Below are positions 7,081 to 14,667 of a stretch of 64,000 nucleotides of DNA, piece after piece. How positions within the stretch are numbered: the stretch's first letter is position 1; every line of letters starts with the position of its first letter. The notes beneath the pieces are model-generated. The model saw only the letters and a program-made list of their open reading frames with translations. It made no database searches and had not been told where the DNA came from. This DNA comes from SIG672 sp045580325 (GTDB lineage: Bacteria; Bacillota; Clostridia; Oscillospirales; CAG-272), in NCBI GenBank assembly GCA_045580325.1, contig JAZNNR010000005.1, positions 62,001-126,000 on the forward strand, written 5' to 3'. A program made the position numbers and the translations under genes.

Positions 7081-8028
7081 ATGGCTGATAAGATCGCAAC
7101 AAGAGAAGCCTACGGAAAAGCACTCGTAGCGCTCGCAGAAAAATATACGGATTTTGTAGTGCTTGATGCAGACCTTGCGGAAGCAACAAAGACAATAGGA
7201 TTTTCAAAGGCATATCCCGAAAGATTTTTCGATATGGGTATTGCTGAATCTAATATGGTAGGCTGTGCGGCAGGACTTGCAAGCTGCGGTAAGAAGGTAT
7301 TTGCCAACTCTTTTGCTATGTTCGCGGCAGGAAGAGCCTTTGAACAGGTAAGAAACTCTGTGGCTTATCCCGGACTTGACGTAACGGTCGTAGGCTCTCA
7401 CGGCGGACTTTCTGTCGGTGAGGACGGAGCTACACACCAGTGCTGCGAGGATATTGCGCTTATGCGTACACTTCCCGGAATGACAGTACTCGTACCCTGC
7501 GACGGTAATGAAATGACACAGGCAGTCGAGGCTATTATGAACCACGAGGGTCCTGTTTATTTAAGACTTGGCAGACTTGCTGTAGACGTTGTTACCGATA
7601 CGGTAGACGGATATAAGTTCGAGATCGGCAAGGGAATTACCTTGAAGGACGGAAGCGACGTTACGATAGTCGGCGCAGGTATGATGGTACAGATGGCACT
7701 GAAAGCGGCAGAGATCCTCGCAGAAGAGGGAATTTCCGCACGTGTTATAGATATGCACACTATCAAGCCTCTCGATACCGAGATACTTCTCAAAGCCGCA
7801 AAGGAAACAGGCGCGATAGTTACAACCGAGGAGCATTCGATAATCGGCGGTCTTGGCGCCGCGGTTTGCGAATATATTTCAGAGGCGTGTCCCGTGCCCG
7901 TAGTTCGCCACGGCGTTAACGACGAGTTCGGTCGCTCGGGTAAAGCACCGCTTGTACTTCAGAAATACGGACTTACTCCCGAAAATATTGCAGAAAAGTG
8001 TAAAAAGGCTATATCCCTGAAAAAATAA
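7081..8028 (+). CDS. Transketolase, C-terminal subunit
   Basis: Second half of the split transketolase, 315 aa, containing the pyrimidine-binding and C-terminal domains. The catalytic Glu lies in MGIAESNM (near residue 59). SHGGLSVGEDGATHQ matches the family's substrate/cofactor loop, and the C-terminal domain has the usual Rossmann-like region (VTIVGAGMMVQMALKAAE). It starts one base after the upstream subunit and overlaps its ribosome site (GGAGGAAAA), so translation is almost certainly coupled. A sialidase-like lipoprotein gene follows after 19 bases, probably in the same transcript. Confidence 0.93.
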   Translation: MADKIATREAYGKALVALAEKYTDFVVLDADLAEATKTIGFSKAYPERFFDMGIAESNMVGCAAGLASCGKKVFANSFAMFAAGRAFEQVRNSVAYPGLDVTVVGSHGGLSVGEDGATHQCCEDIALMRTLPGMTVLVPCDGNEMTQAVEAIMNHEGPVYLRLGRLAVDVVTDTVDGYKFEIGKGITLKDGSDVTIVGAGMMVQMALKAAEILAEEGISARVIDMHTIKPLDTEILLKAAKETGAIVTTEEHSIIGGLGAAVCEYISEACPVPVVRHGVNDEFGRSGKAPLVLQKYGLTPENIAEKCKKAISLKK

Positions 8029-8047
8029 AATATTCGGAGATAAATAT

Positions 8048-9703
8048 ATGAAAATGCTTAAATCATTAGTATCTCTTTTGCTGATTTTGACATTTTGTTT
8101 TACAGCTTTGATCTCCTGCCAAAAGGAAGAGATAACCGAGGATAACGTAATTGATATAAGCGGATATACTATCGTAAAGCCTGACGTAACCTCGGGCGAT
8201 ATTACAAAGACTATATCAAATTTCAAAAAGCTCCTTAACTCTTTTACGGGAGTAGAGCTTAAAGTTGAGTCGGATTGGTATAATCCCACAAAGCCACAGG
8301 ATTTTGAGTCTAAGTGTGAGATACTCGTAGGAAAAACAAACCGAGCTTTGAGCTTGGAGCTTGCCGAAGAGCTTGAAAACATAGAAGACGAAAACGCTTT
8401 TATCATCAAGGCTACCGACAAAAAGATTGCTATTCTCGGCAAAAATGATGATGTAACCAAAAGAGCGCTTAAATATTTTCTCGTAAATTATGCTAAAACT
8501 ACCGAAAGCGGCAGTAAAAAGGTAAATCTCAAAAGTGGTCATAGCGAAATAAAAACTGCTGATACGGATTCTGTTTTGCTAAATAATTTTACCGAATTTA
8601 AGGTTGAATTGAGAGCTACCGTTACCGAGCCGCCCGAAGATCATAAGGGTGTCTATCAGTATCCCACTATGATAAAGCTCGAGCATAACAAAGAGCATAA
8701 CGGCACATTGCTTGCTACGCTCGAATGCGGCGATAAGGGTTACAGGATACTGAAAAGCAGTGATGACGGAAAGACTTGGGAGAAAATATCTGCTGTGCAA
8801 GACACTCTTAACGAGGATTACGCTACGACTTGGATGCCTTTTCTCTACGAGCTTCCTTGCGACATCGGTGAATATAAAGCGGGAACGATAATTCTTGCCG
8901 CTACCTCGAGAAACAGAAGAGGAAACGCCTTCGAAATAAGCACAATAACACTGCACGTAAGTACAGATGTCGGCGTATCGTGGGAAACGATATGTAACGT
9001 TGATAAAGCAGGCGGGTCTTCGTGGGGTGTCTGGGAGCCCTTCCTTATCTATGATGAAGGCACTAAAAGACTCTACTGCTTCTATTCGGACGATTCAGAT
9101 CCTGAGCATAGTCAGAAGCTCGTATATAAATATACTACCGATATGAAAGCTTGGAGTGAGCTTAAGGAGTGCGTTGCCTGTGATGATCCCGAGCTTCGTC
9201 CGGGTATGATATCTATTGCGAAAATGGATAACGGCGAGTATGCTATGGCATTTGAGCTTGTAGGTTCGCGTGACGACATATATATTAAAAAGACCAAAGA
9301 CCTTGACGATTGGGGCGATGTTTCCGATTACGGAAAACCCGTTAAAACAAATGACGGTATAGGAATTGGTTCTGCACCTTGGTGTGCGTGGGGGTCCGCA
9401 GGCGGAGAAAACGGTATGCTTGTGGTAGCCGCAAGACATGAGATGCCTTATCATCAGGCCGGTGAGGATGGCTCTCCGCTTCTTATAAGCTTTGACTACG
9501 GTGAGACTTATATTTCGATAGATAATCCCATTCCTCATAAGGTGGATCTGTGGGCAGATTGCAGATGCGGATACAGTCCTTGTCTTTACTTCTCACAGGA
9601 CGGTAAGACACTTTATTATATGAATAATCCATATCCCGAAGATAATGAAGACTGTCAGTACATAGAGCTTGTGAAAATAAAGATAACAAGCATTTACGAC
9701 TAA
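8048..9703 (+). CDS. Asp-box (sialidase-like) lipoprotein, 551 aa
   Basis: Exported lipoprotein with a hydrophobic signal peptide ending in the lipobox LISC (Cys near residue 24), so it should be anchored on the outer face of the membrane. Residues about 25-160 form an alpha/beta domain like those preceding catalytic domains of many glycosidases (ILVGKTNRAL..AFIIKATDKKIAILG). The rest reads as a six-bladed propeller of the exo-sialidase type. Asp-box motifs are SSDDGKTWEKI, VSTDVGVSWETI and SFDYGETYISI, with a weaker SQDGKTLYY. The arginine triad of true sialidases cannot be confirmed by eye, so the substrate is open. The ribosome site is GGAGAT. It lies 19 bases after transketolase and is followed by a strong terminator. 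Confidence 0.75.
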   Translation: MKMLKSLVSLLLILTFCFTALISCQKEEITEDNVIDISGYTIVKPDVTSGDITKTISNFKKLLNSFTGVELKVESDWYNPTKPQDFESKCEILVGKTNRALSLELAEELENIEDENAFIIKATDKKIAILGKNDDVTKRALKYFLVNYAKTTESGSKKVNLKSGHSEIKTADTDSVLLNNFTEFKVELRATVTEPPEDHKGVYQYPTMIKLEHNKEHNGTLLATLECGDKGYRILKSSDDGKTWEKISAVQDTLNEDYATTWMPFLYELPCDIGEYKAGTIILAATSRNRRGNAFEISTITLHVSTDVGVSWETICNVDKAGGSSWGVWEPFLIYDEGTKRLYCFYSDDSDPEHSQKLVYKYTTDMKAWSELKECVACDDPELRPGMISIAKMDNGEYAMAFELVGSRDDIYIKKTKDLDDWGDVSDYGKPVKTNDGIGIGSAPWCAWGSAGGENGMLVVAARHEMPYHQAGEDGSPLLISFDYGETYISIDNPIPHKVDLWADCRCGYSPCLYFSQDGKTLYYMNNPYPEDNEDCQYIELVKIKITSIYD

Positions 9704-9713
9704 ATTAAACATA

Positions 9714-9757
9714 AAACAAGCCTAAAAGGGAAGATTCTCTTAGGCTTGTTTCTTTTT
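9714..9757. terminator. Bidirectional terminator
   Basis: AAACAAGCCTAA / TTAGGCTTGTTT stem with a 14-base loop and T-runs in both directions. It lies between convergent transcripts. Confidence 0.85.
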
Positions 9758-9983
9758 AGTGATGATAGTCGCGCATCTTGTTTGAATACTGACTGAATTT
9801 CAGCATATAGAAATGATGCTGTTTTTCGTTTATTTTACCTTCTTTGAAAAGCTCCTGAGTCCGCTTTTCAAGCTTTCGTCTTGACTCGTGCGCGAGATCC
9901 TTGTAATTGTTCATAAGATACTGATCTATATCGTTTATGATGTTATCAAGCTCGCGGCGAGCCTTTGATTTAAAAAGTAGCAT
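9756..9983 (-). CDS. Small charged hypothetical protein, 75 aa
   Basis: Short, highly charged, helix-prone protein (many Lys/Arg/Glu, few glycines) ending in a His-rich tail. No family is recognised. The ATG at 9983 lies four bases after the stop of iorB, without a clear ribosome site of its own, which suggests translational coupling. The frame stays open upstream to 10010 inside iorB, but that start is less likely. It is followed directly by a terminator, so it is the last gene of the iorA-iorB transcript. Confidence 0.6.
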   Translation of the reverse strand: MLLFKSKARRELDNIINDIDQYLMNNYKDLAHESRRKLEKRTQELFKEGKINEKQHHFYMLKFSQYSNKMRDYHH

Positions 9984-9987
9984 AATT

Positions 9988-10560
9988 TTATGCGTTGTAC
10001 CCGAGCGCAAACGCTTTTTTGTTCATCTCGATAAATTTGGGAGCAACCGTGTTTTCGATAGCGGCGATCCACTTTTCGTAGGGAATATCAAAATATTTTG
10101 CAAGTCTTCCCATAAGAACGATGTTTACCGCCTTTGAAGATCCTGCTTCGTTTGCAAGAGAGAGCGCGTCGATGGCATCGGGAACTATTCCGAGCGCTTC
10201 AAGCTTTTCAAGCGCGTCGTGAGGATACTCTGCCGCACCTGTGATTACGGGCATCGGGTCGATCTCCTGATTGTTTACGATGATCTTTCCGCCCTCTTTA
10301 AGACAGGACGCCCATCTTACAGCTTCGATCTTTTCGAAAGAAACGATAAAATCAGCTTCGTTTTCGCATATAATGGGAGAATACACCTTATCTCCGAATT
10401 TAACGTAGGTAATTACGCTTCCGCCGCGCTGGCTCATACCGTGAACCTCGGAAACCTTTACGTCGTATCCCTCGTCAACGAGAAGACGACCGAGAAGCTT
10501 ACTTGCAAGCAGAGAACCCTGTCCGCCAACACCTGAAATTATAATATTTGTAGTTTTCAT
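9988..10560 (-). CDS. iorB: Indolepyruvate:ferredoxin oxidoreductase, beta subunit
   Basis: Beta (gamma-domain) subunit of indolepyruvate ferredoxin oxidoreductase, about 190 aa, the normal size. The N-terminal IISGVGGQGSLLASKLL glycine-rich motif and SEVHGMSQRGGSV are diagnostic of the 2-oxoacid oxidoreductase gamma domain. With IorA it oxidatively decarboxylates arylpyruvates (from aromatic amino acid transamination) to aryl-acetyl-CoA, reducing ferredoxin; the reverse reaction is possible in anaerobes. An ATG at 10569 (adding MRN) is also in frame. The ribosome site AAAGG sits awkwardly for either start, and 10560 matches the usual N-terminus. It is cotranscribed with iorA (gap about 30 bases). 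Confidence 0.92.
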   Translation of the reverse strand: MKTTNIIISGVGGQGSLLASKLLGRLLVDEGYDVKVSEVHGMSQRGGSVITYVKFGDKVYSPIICENEADFIVSFEKIEAVRWASCLKEGGKIIVNNQEIDPMPVITGAAEYPHDALEKLEALGIVPDAIDALSLANEAGSSKAVNIVLMGRLAKYFDIPYEKWIAAIENTVAPKFIEMNKKAFALGYNA

Positions 10561-10592
10561 ATTTCTCATTTTCCTTTCAAATAATTAAGATT

Positions 10593-12311
10593 TCAGTTGA
10601 TTGCGTCAAAGGCGCAAAGCTGAGTACATACGCCGCATCCGACACAAAGAGTAGTGTCAATTACAGCCTTGTTATTCTTCATACTGATTGCAGGGCAACC
10701 GAGTCGCATACAGCTCTTGCAGGAGCGGCACTTGTCGGGATCAACCTTTACAGCGGGCTTAGCCTTGACCGATTTAAGAAGCACGCAGGGACGTCTTGAA
10801 ATAATCACCGAAGGCTCATCAACAGACGTTTCTTCCTTGATTGCGGTGTCGCACGCCTTAAGATCGTAAGGATCGACTACGCGAACACGGTTTATACCGA
10901 TAGAACGGCAAAGTGTTTCGAGATCTATCTTGCTTGCGGGATCGCCCTTGATATTATATCCTGTTGTGGGGTTCTGCTGATGACCTGTCATACCCGTGAT
11001 AGAGTTGTCAAGTATTATAACGGTCGAATTAGATGCGTTGTAGGCGATGTTTATAAGACCGGTTACTCCTGAATGGATAAAGGTGGAATCGCCGATTACA
11101 GCCACGCATTTTCCGTCAAAGCCTGCCTTGTTGAAACCGTGAAGTCCCGAAACCGAAGCACCCATACAAAGAGTCGAGTCGAGAGCGTTAAGAGGAGCCT
11201 GTGCGCCAAGCGTGTAGCAGCCTATATCGCCGAGAACGGTTATCTTGTTTTTGGCAAGGGTGTAGAACATTCCTCTGTGAGGACAGCCTGCACACATAAC
11301 GGGCGGACGCACGGGAACGGCAGGGAAATCGCTTGTATTTGCTGTGTTTTCGAAAGCACCGAGAGCCTTTGCGATAGTTGTCTGCGAAAATTCTCCGATG
11401 CAGGAGAAAAGCGACTTGCCTTCAACGCCGAGTCCTATGCACTTGCAGAATTCTTCGATAACAGGGTCAAGCTCTTCGATAACGATAAGTCTGTCAACCT
11501 TGGAAGCAAAGTCGGAAACGAGCTTCTTCGAAATGGGGTTTACCATACCGAGCTTGAGAATACTGTATTTATCTCCAAACACCTCTTTGACGTACTGATA
11601 TGATGCGCCCGAGGTGATGATACCGATAGAAGAGTCGGCATATTCAACCTTGTTAAGAGGAGATGTTTCCGCATACTGAGCAAGTTTCTGAGTGCGCTCC
11701 TCAACGAAGGGGTGGCGGAGCTTCGCGTATGCGGGCATCATTATGTATTTCTGCGGATTCTTTTCGTATTTGGGAAGAGCGCGGCAGGTACGCTCGCAGA
11801 GATCTGTAATGCTCTGCGAGTGTGCAATTCTTGTGCACATTCTTATCATTACGGGAGTGTCGAATTTTTCGGATATTTCAAAAGCAAGCTTCGCGTATTC
11901 CTTTGCCTCCTGCGAGTCGGCAGGCTCAAGCATAGGAACCTTGGACGCGATAGCGTATCTGCGCGAGTCCTGTTCGTTCTGAGATGAGTGCATTCCGGGG
12001 TCGTCTGCAACGCAAATTACAAGACCGCCTGTAACACCTGTATAAGAGAGCGTGAAGAGCGGGTCAGCCGCCACGTTAAGTCCTACGTGCTTCATAGCAC
12101 ATGCAGAGCGCGCTCCTGCGAGGGACGCACCGAACGCCGCCTCGAGAGCAACCTTTTCGTTAGGCGCCCATTCGCAGTAGATGTCCTCATATTTTGCTGC
12201 GAACTCGGTAATTTCGGTCGAAGGAGTTCCCGGATAGCTCGAAATAACAGAGCATCCCGCTTCCCAAAGACCTCTTGCAAGTGCTTCATTTCCAATAAGT
12301 AATTTTTTCAT
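10593..12311 (-). CDS. iorA: Indolepyruvate:ferredoxin oxidoreductase, alpha subunit
   Basis: Large subunit of indolepyruvate ferredoxin oxidoreductase, 572 aa, cytoplasmic. Order of domains: pyrimidine-binding TPP domain (GNEALARGLWEAG, SSYPGTPSTEI), a central transketolase-C-like domain, the TPP diphosphate-binding domain (GDIGCYTLG, then GDSTFIHSGVTGL..N with DNSITGMTGHQ), and two C-terminal [4Fe-4S] motifs (CRSCKSCMRLGCP and CVGCGVCTQLC). All cluster cysteines are present. The frame is open to 12356, but homologues begin at MKKLLIGNEALARG (12311). The only good ribosome site (AAAGGA, near 12335-12343) is about 24 bases upstream, separated by a small hairpin that would bring it to 9 bases. 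Confidence 0.93.
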   Translation of the reverse strand: MKKLLIGNEALARGLWEAGCSVISSYPGTPSTEITEFAAKYEDIYCEWAPNEKVALEAAFGASLAGARSACAMKHVGLNVAADPLFTLSYTGVTGGLVICVADDPGMHSSQNEQDSRRYAIASKVPMLEPADSQEAKEYAKLAFEISEKFDTPVMIRMCTRIAHSQSITDLCERTCRALPKYEKNPQKYIMMPAYAKLRHPFVEERTQKLAQYAETSPLNKVEYADSSIGIITSGASYQYVKEVFGDKYSILKLGMVNPISKKLVSDFASKVDRLIVIEELDPVIEEFCKCIGLGVEGKSLFSCIGEFSQTTIAKALGAFENTANTSDFPAVPVRPPVMCAGCPHRGMFYTLAKNKITVLGDIGCYTLGAQAPLNALDSTLCMGASVSGLHGFNKAGFDGKCVAVIGDSTFIHSGVTGLINIAYNASNSTVIILDNSITGMTGHQQNPTTGYNIKGDPASKIDLETLCRSIGINRVRVVDPYDLKACDTAIKEETSVDEPSVIISRRPCVLLKSVKAKPAVKVDPDKCRSCKSCMRLGCPAISMKNNKAVIDTTLCVGCGVCTQLCAFDAIN

Positions 12312-12343
12312 TTGTTTTACGGAATAAAAATTCCATTCCTTTC
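12312..12343 (-). promoter_or_regulatory. iorA leader: ribosome site, hairpin, then ATG
   Basis: On the minus strand GAAAGGAAT (12335-12343) is followed by a GGAAT-UUUU-AUUCC hairpin (12321-12334) and 9 bases before the ATG. The AUUCC arm can alternatively pair with the GGAAU of the ribosome site. The two structures are mutually exclusive: one exposes the site and the other covers it (inference). Confidence 0.4.
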
Positions 12344-12380
12344 TGCCTTGCGGCAAAGTTGTAAACTTATTTTGTAACTA

Positions 12381-12409
12381 TTGACAAAAAGAGTTTAAAT
12401 TGGTATAAT
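12381..12409 (+). promoter_or_regulatory. Promoter of the YerC-like gene
   Basis: TTGACA, 17 bp, TATAAT, about 150 bases upstream of the gene at 12561. Its -10 overlaps the first of three ATTATAACA motifs. Confidence 0.75.
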
Positions 12410-12477
12410 TATAACAGAAATTAAAAGCGTTACATAATGTTATAATATCTGTAAATCAATTACCTTTTATTATAACA
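12408..12477. repeat. Three ATTATAACA motifs at 30-31 bp spacing
   Basis: ATTATAACA at 12408-12416 and 12469-12477, with the inverted copy TGTTATAAT at 12438-12446. The two direct copies extend to a 14-bp perfect repeat (ATTATAACAGAAAT). Centres are 30 and 31 bp apart, about three helical turns. The block spans the shared control region between iorA and the YerC-like gene. A caveat is that each copy contains a -10-like TATAAT. Confidence 0.45.
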
Positions 12478-12497
12478 GAAATGTGTGATGATTTCAA
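12469..12497 (-). promoter_or_regulatory. Promoter of iorAB
   Basis: Minus strand: TTGAAA, 17 bp, TATAAT. It lies about 160 bases upstream of iorA, so the leader runs across the divergent promoter. Confidence 0.6.
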
Positions 12498-12560
12498 TAC
12501 TTTTTAGAAGATTTTAAAATATTTTAAAGAAACAACTCAAATTTACGCTATAAAACAAGG

Positions 12561-12887
12561 ATGGGTAAAAAAATGTTAAACCAGCATAAAGAAAGAGACA
12601 CGTCATTACTTTTTAAAACTCTTGCACAGATCAAAAGCGAAGAGGAGTTCCGTATGTTTTTCGAGGATCTCTGCACGTATAAGGAAATAGCACAGATGAG
12701 CCAGAGGCTCGAAAGCGCCTGTCTGCTTCTTGAAGGAAAGACCTATTCGAAGATAATCGAGAAAACCGAAATTTCATCTGCAACGCTCAGCCGTATTTCA
12801 AGATGTATTCAGCACGGAAGCGGCGGATATAATAAGGTCCTCTTTGACATTATGAACAGCGAAAACAAGGATCCCGAGGATAACTGA
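12561..12887 (+). CDS. YerC/YecD-type TrpR-related DNA-binding protein, 108 aa
   Basis: Small helical DNA-binding protein of the YerC/YecD branch of the TrpR/DnaA-type helix-turn-helix superfamily. The conserved core reads EEFRMFFEDLCTYKEIAQMS followed by LLLEGKTYSKI and the recognition helix EISSATLSRISRC. The regulon of such proteins is poorly known. A start at 12561 or at the in-frame ATG 12573 is possible. Its divergent position beside iorAB, with shared repeats in the control region, makes aromatic amino acid metabolism a candidate target, by inference from context only. A terminator follows at 12916-12954. Confidence 0.85.
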   Translation: MGKKMLNQHKERDTSLLFKTLAQIKSEEEFRMFFEDLCTYKEIAQMSQRLESACLLLEGKTYSKIIEKTEISSATLSRISRCIQHGSGGYNKVLFDIMNSENKDPEDN

Positions 12888-12915
12888 CTCCAGAATCACC
12901 GCATATAAACAGTAC

Positions 12916-12954
12916 TCGACAGCCGTCGGAATTTTCGGTGGCTGTCGAATTTTA
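12916..12954 (+). terminator. Terminator of the YerC-like gene
   Basis: TCGACAGCC / GGCTGTCGA stem with an inner GTCGG..TCGGT region, followed by ATTTTAT. Confidence 0.7.
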
Positions 12955-12989
12955 TCGTTTTAAACTTAAAGCGATATTTAGAGTAAGGA

Positions 12990-13018
12990 TTGACAAACAA
13001 GAAAGTTTGTGGTAAAAT
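12990..13018 (+). promoter_or_regulatory. Promoter of tRNA-Arg
   Basis: TTGACA, 17 bp, TAAAAT, 24 bases before the tRNA. Confidence 0.75.
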
Positions 13019-13041
13019 TTTAATGCTCTAATTTAATATTT

Positions 13042-13115
13042 CTGCTCGTAGCGTAGCTGGATAACGCACAAGACTCCGACTCTTGAGATCGCAGGTTCAA
13101 ATCCTGTCGAGCAGG
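13042..13115 (+). tRNA. tRNA-Arg(CCG)
   Basis: A 74-nt cloverleaf: acceptor CTGCTCG/CGAGCAG with discriminator G, anticodon stem CAAGA/TCTTG with loop CTCCGAC (anticodon CCG, reading CGG), T-arm GCAGG TTCAAAT CCTGT. CCA is not encoded. It has its own promoter and terminator. Confidence 0.94.
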
Positions 13116-13117
13116 TG

Positions 13118-13156
13118 AAAAAATAAGACTCAAATCAAAATTTGAGTCTTATTTTT
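13118..13156. terminator. Bidirectional terminator after tRNA-Arg
   Basis: AAAATAAGACTCAAA / TTTGAGTCTTATTTT with a 6-base loop. It ends both tRNA-Arg and the convergent gene 13171-13734. Confidence 0.85.
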
Positions 13157-13170
13157 ACGTTAATTCAAAA

Positions 13171-13734
13171 TTATGTCAAAGTGGCAAGAAGTCCGCTTGC
13201 AAACATTTCTACGCTTATCCAAAAGAGAGTCATTGGAATGAAGTAAAGAGACATAGTAAGTAGATCTACCGCTATACCCTGTAAGGAGTAATTTTTTCTG
13301 CGGAAGTAATAATATAGAATGACCAAAATGCAACAAGCGAAAAAGCATAGAAGCGCTGCAAAAAAACTAACGGGATAGCTTATCGGATGAAGCTTTGATT
13401 CGTTGAAAACGACATACACGTACAGATTAAACAGAGATACAAGTACGAGTGAACCGAAAGCAGAAATAGAAATAGAAATTACTGTGGTTGATGTTCTGCA
13501 AACATTTTCAGTGAAAGCAGGAAAAAGGGTAACAAAAAGTCCGTTCAGCAGAAGCGCAAAGCCTGCCGGGATAAAAGCGAGTGCGATATACAGAGACACT
13601 CTTTGCGGACTCAGAACATTGACCTGCTCAGCGGCAGGTGCTTTTACAAGGTTAGAAAAAACGAGCGGAGCTACTATTCCCAAAATCAATATAACAACGC
13701 CTATTATAAGTGTTATAATACCTCTTTTTTTCAT
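13171..13734 (-). CDS. Hypothetical multi-pass membrane protein, 187 aa
   Basis: Hydrophobic protein with about five predicted membrane segments: residues 5-27, 48-70, 84-110, 121-143 and 156-182. The short connecting loops are basic (YYYFRRKNYS). No family motif is recognised, and a transporter or sensor role cannot be claimed. The ATG at 13734 follows AAAGGAATTTAAA, a good ribosome site. It lies 48 bases downstream of folD on the same strand and may be the last gene of the lgt-folD transcript. Confidence 0.65.
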   Translation of the reverse strand: MKKRGIITLIIGVVILILGIVAPLVFSNLVKAPAAEQVNVLSPQRVSLYIALAFIPAGFALLLNGLFVTLFPAFTENVCRTSTTVISISISAFGSLVLVSLFNLYVYVVFNESKLHPISYPVSFFAALLCFFACCILVILYYYFRRKNYSLQGIAVDLLTMSLYFIPMTLFWISVEMFASGLLATLT

Positions 13735-13782
13735 TTTAAATTCCTTTCCGTAATAACTACTGCGGTAATCATACGTTAATTT

Positions 13783-14643
13783 TTATTTTCTTTTAGCGAA
13801 ATTTTCTGCTGCGGTAAGCGTGTTTTTAAGAAGCATCGTTATCGTCATAGGTCCGACACCGCCGGGAACGGGAGTTATGTAAGATGTTTTTTCGCTGACG
13901 GTGGCATAGTCAACGTCGCCTGTGAGCTTTCCGTCTGCGCGTCTGTTCATTCCGACGTCGATAACGACAGCACCCTCTTTTACCATATCTGCTGTGATAA
14001 AATCGGCTTTTCCGATAGCCACAACGAGTATATCAGCGCGGCGTGTAACCTCTGCAAGATCCTTTGTGCGCGAATGACAGATGGTAACAGTACCGTTAGC
14101 CTGTAAGAGAAGCATAGCCATAGGCTTTCCGACGATGTTGCTTCTTCCTACAACGACACATTCTTTTCCCGAAATGTCGATTTCACTTGCTCGAAGAAGC
14201 TCCATAACACCTGCGGGAGTGCAGGGAAGGAAGCTGTAATTTCCTATCATTATGCGTCCTACGTTTGACTCGTGGAAAGCATCAACGTCCTTTTCGGGAG
14301 ATATACGCGCTATGACCTCTTCGCTGTCGAGATGCTTCGGGAGAGGGAGCTGAACGAGTATTCCGTGAACGCTCTCGTCTGCGTTGAGCTTGTCTATAAG
14401 AGAATTAAGCTCCTCACGTGTTGTATTTTCGGGAAGCTCATATACGCTTGAATTAAATCCAACCTGTTCGCATCCAAGCTTCTTGTTGCGAACGTAAACC
14501 TTTGATGCGGGATCCTCACCTACGATAATTACCGAAAGACCGGGAGCGTATCCGTAGGTCTTCTTGAAGCTTTCGGTGTCCTGTGCGATCTTATTTCTGC
14601 AAGACAGGCTTATAGCTTTGCCGTCGATTATTTTTGCTGTCAT
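13783..14643 (-). CDS. folD: Bifunctional methylenetetrahydrofolate dehydrogenase/cyclohydrolase
   Basis: FolD interconverts 5,10-methylene-, 5,10-methenyl- and 10-formyl-tetrahydrofolate in one-carbon metabolism, in the cytoplasm. It is 286 aa, standard length. Diagnostic motifs are YVRNKKLGCEQVG (containing the catalytic Tyr/Lys region, about 51-63), GILVQLPLP, PCTPAGVMELL, the Rossmann nucleotide site VVGRSNIVGKPMAMLLL and the C-terminal PVPGGVGPMTITMLL. The usual KDVDG reads KDVDA here, a small deviation. The ATG at 14643 has AAAGGA nine bases upstream. It starts 24 bases after lgt ends, implying one operon. Confidence 0.96.
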   Translation of the reverse strand: MTAKIIDGKAISLSCRNKIAQDTESFKKTYGYAPGLSVIIVGEDPASKVYVRNKKLGCEQVGFNSSVYELPENTTREELNSLIDKLNADESVHGILVQLPLPKHLDSEEVIARISPEKDVDAFHESNVGRIMIGNYSFLPCTPAGVMELLRASEIDISGKECVVVGRSNIVGKPMAMLLLQANGTVTICHSRTKDLAEVTRRADILVVAIGKADFITADMVKEGAVVIDVGMNRRADGKLTGDVDYATVSEKTSYITPVPGGVGPMTITMLLKNTLTAAENFAKRK

Positions 14644-14667
14644 TTTTATATTCCTTTCGTCAGTAAA

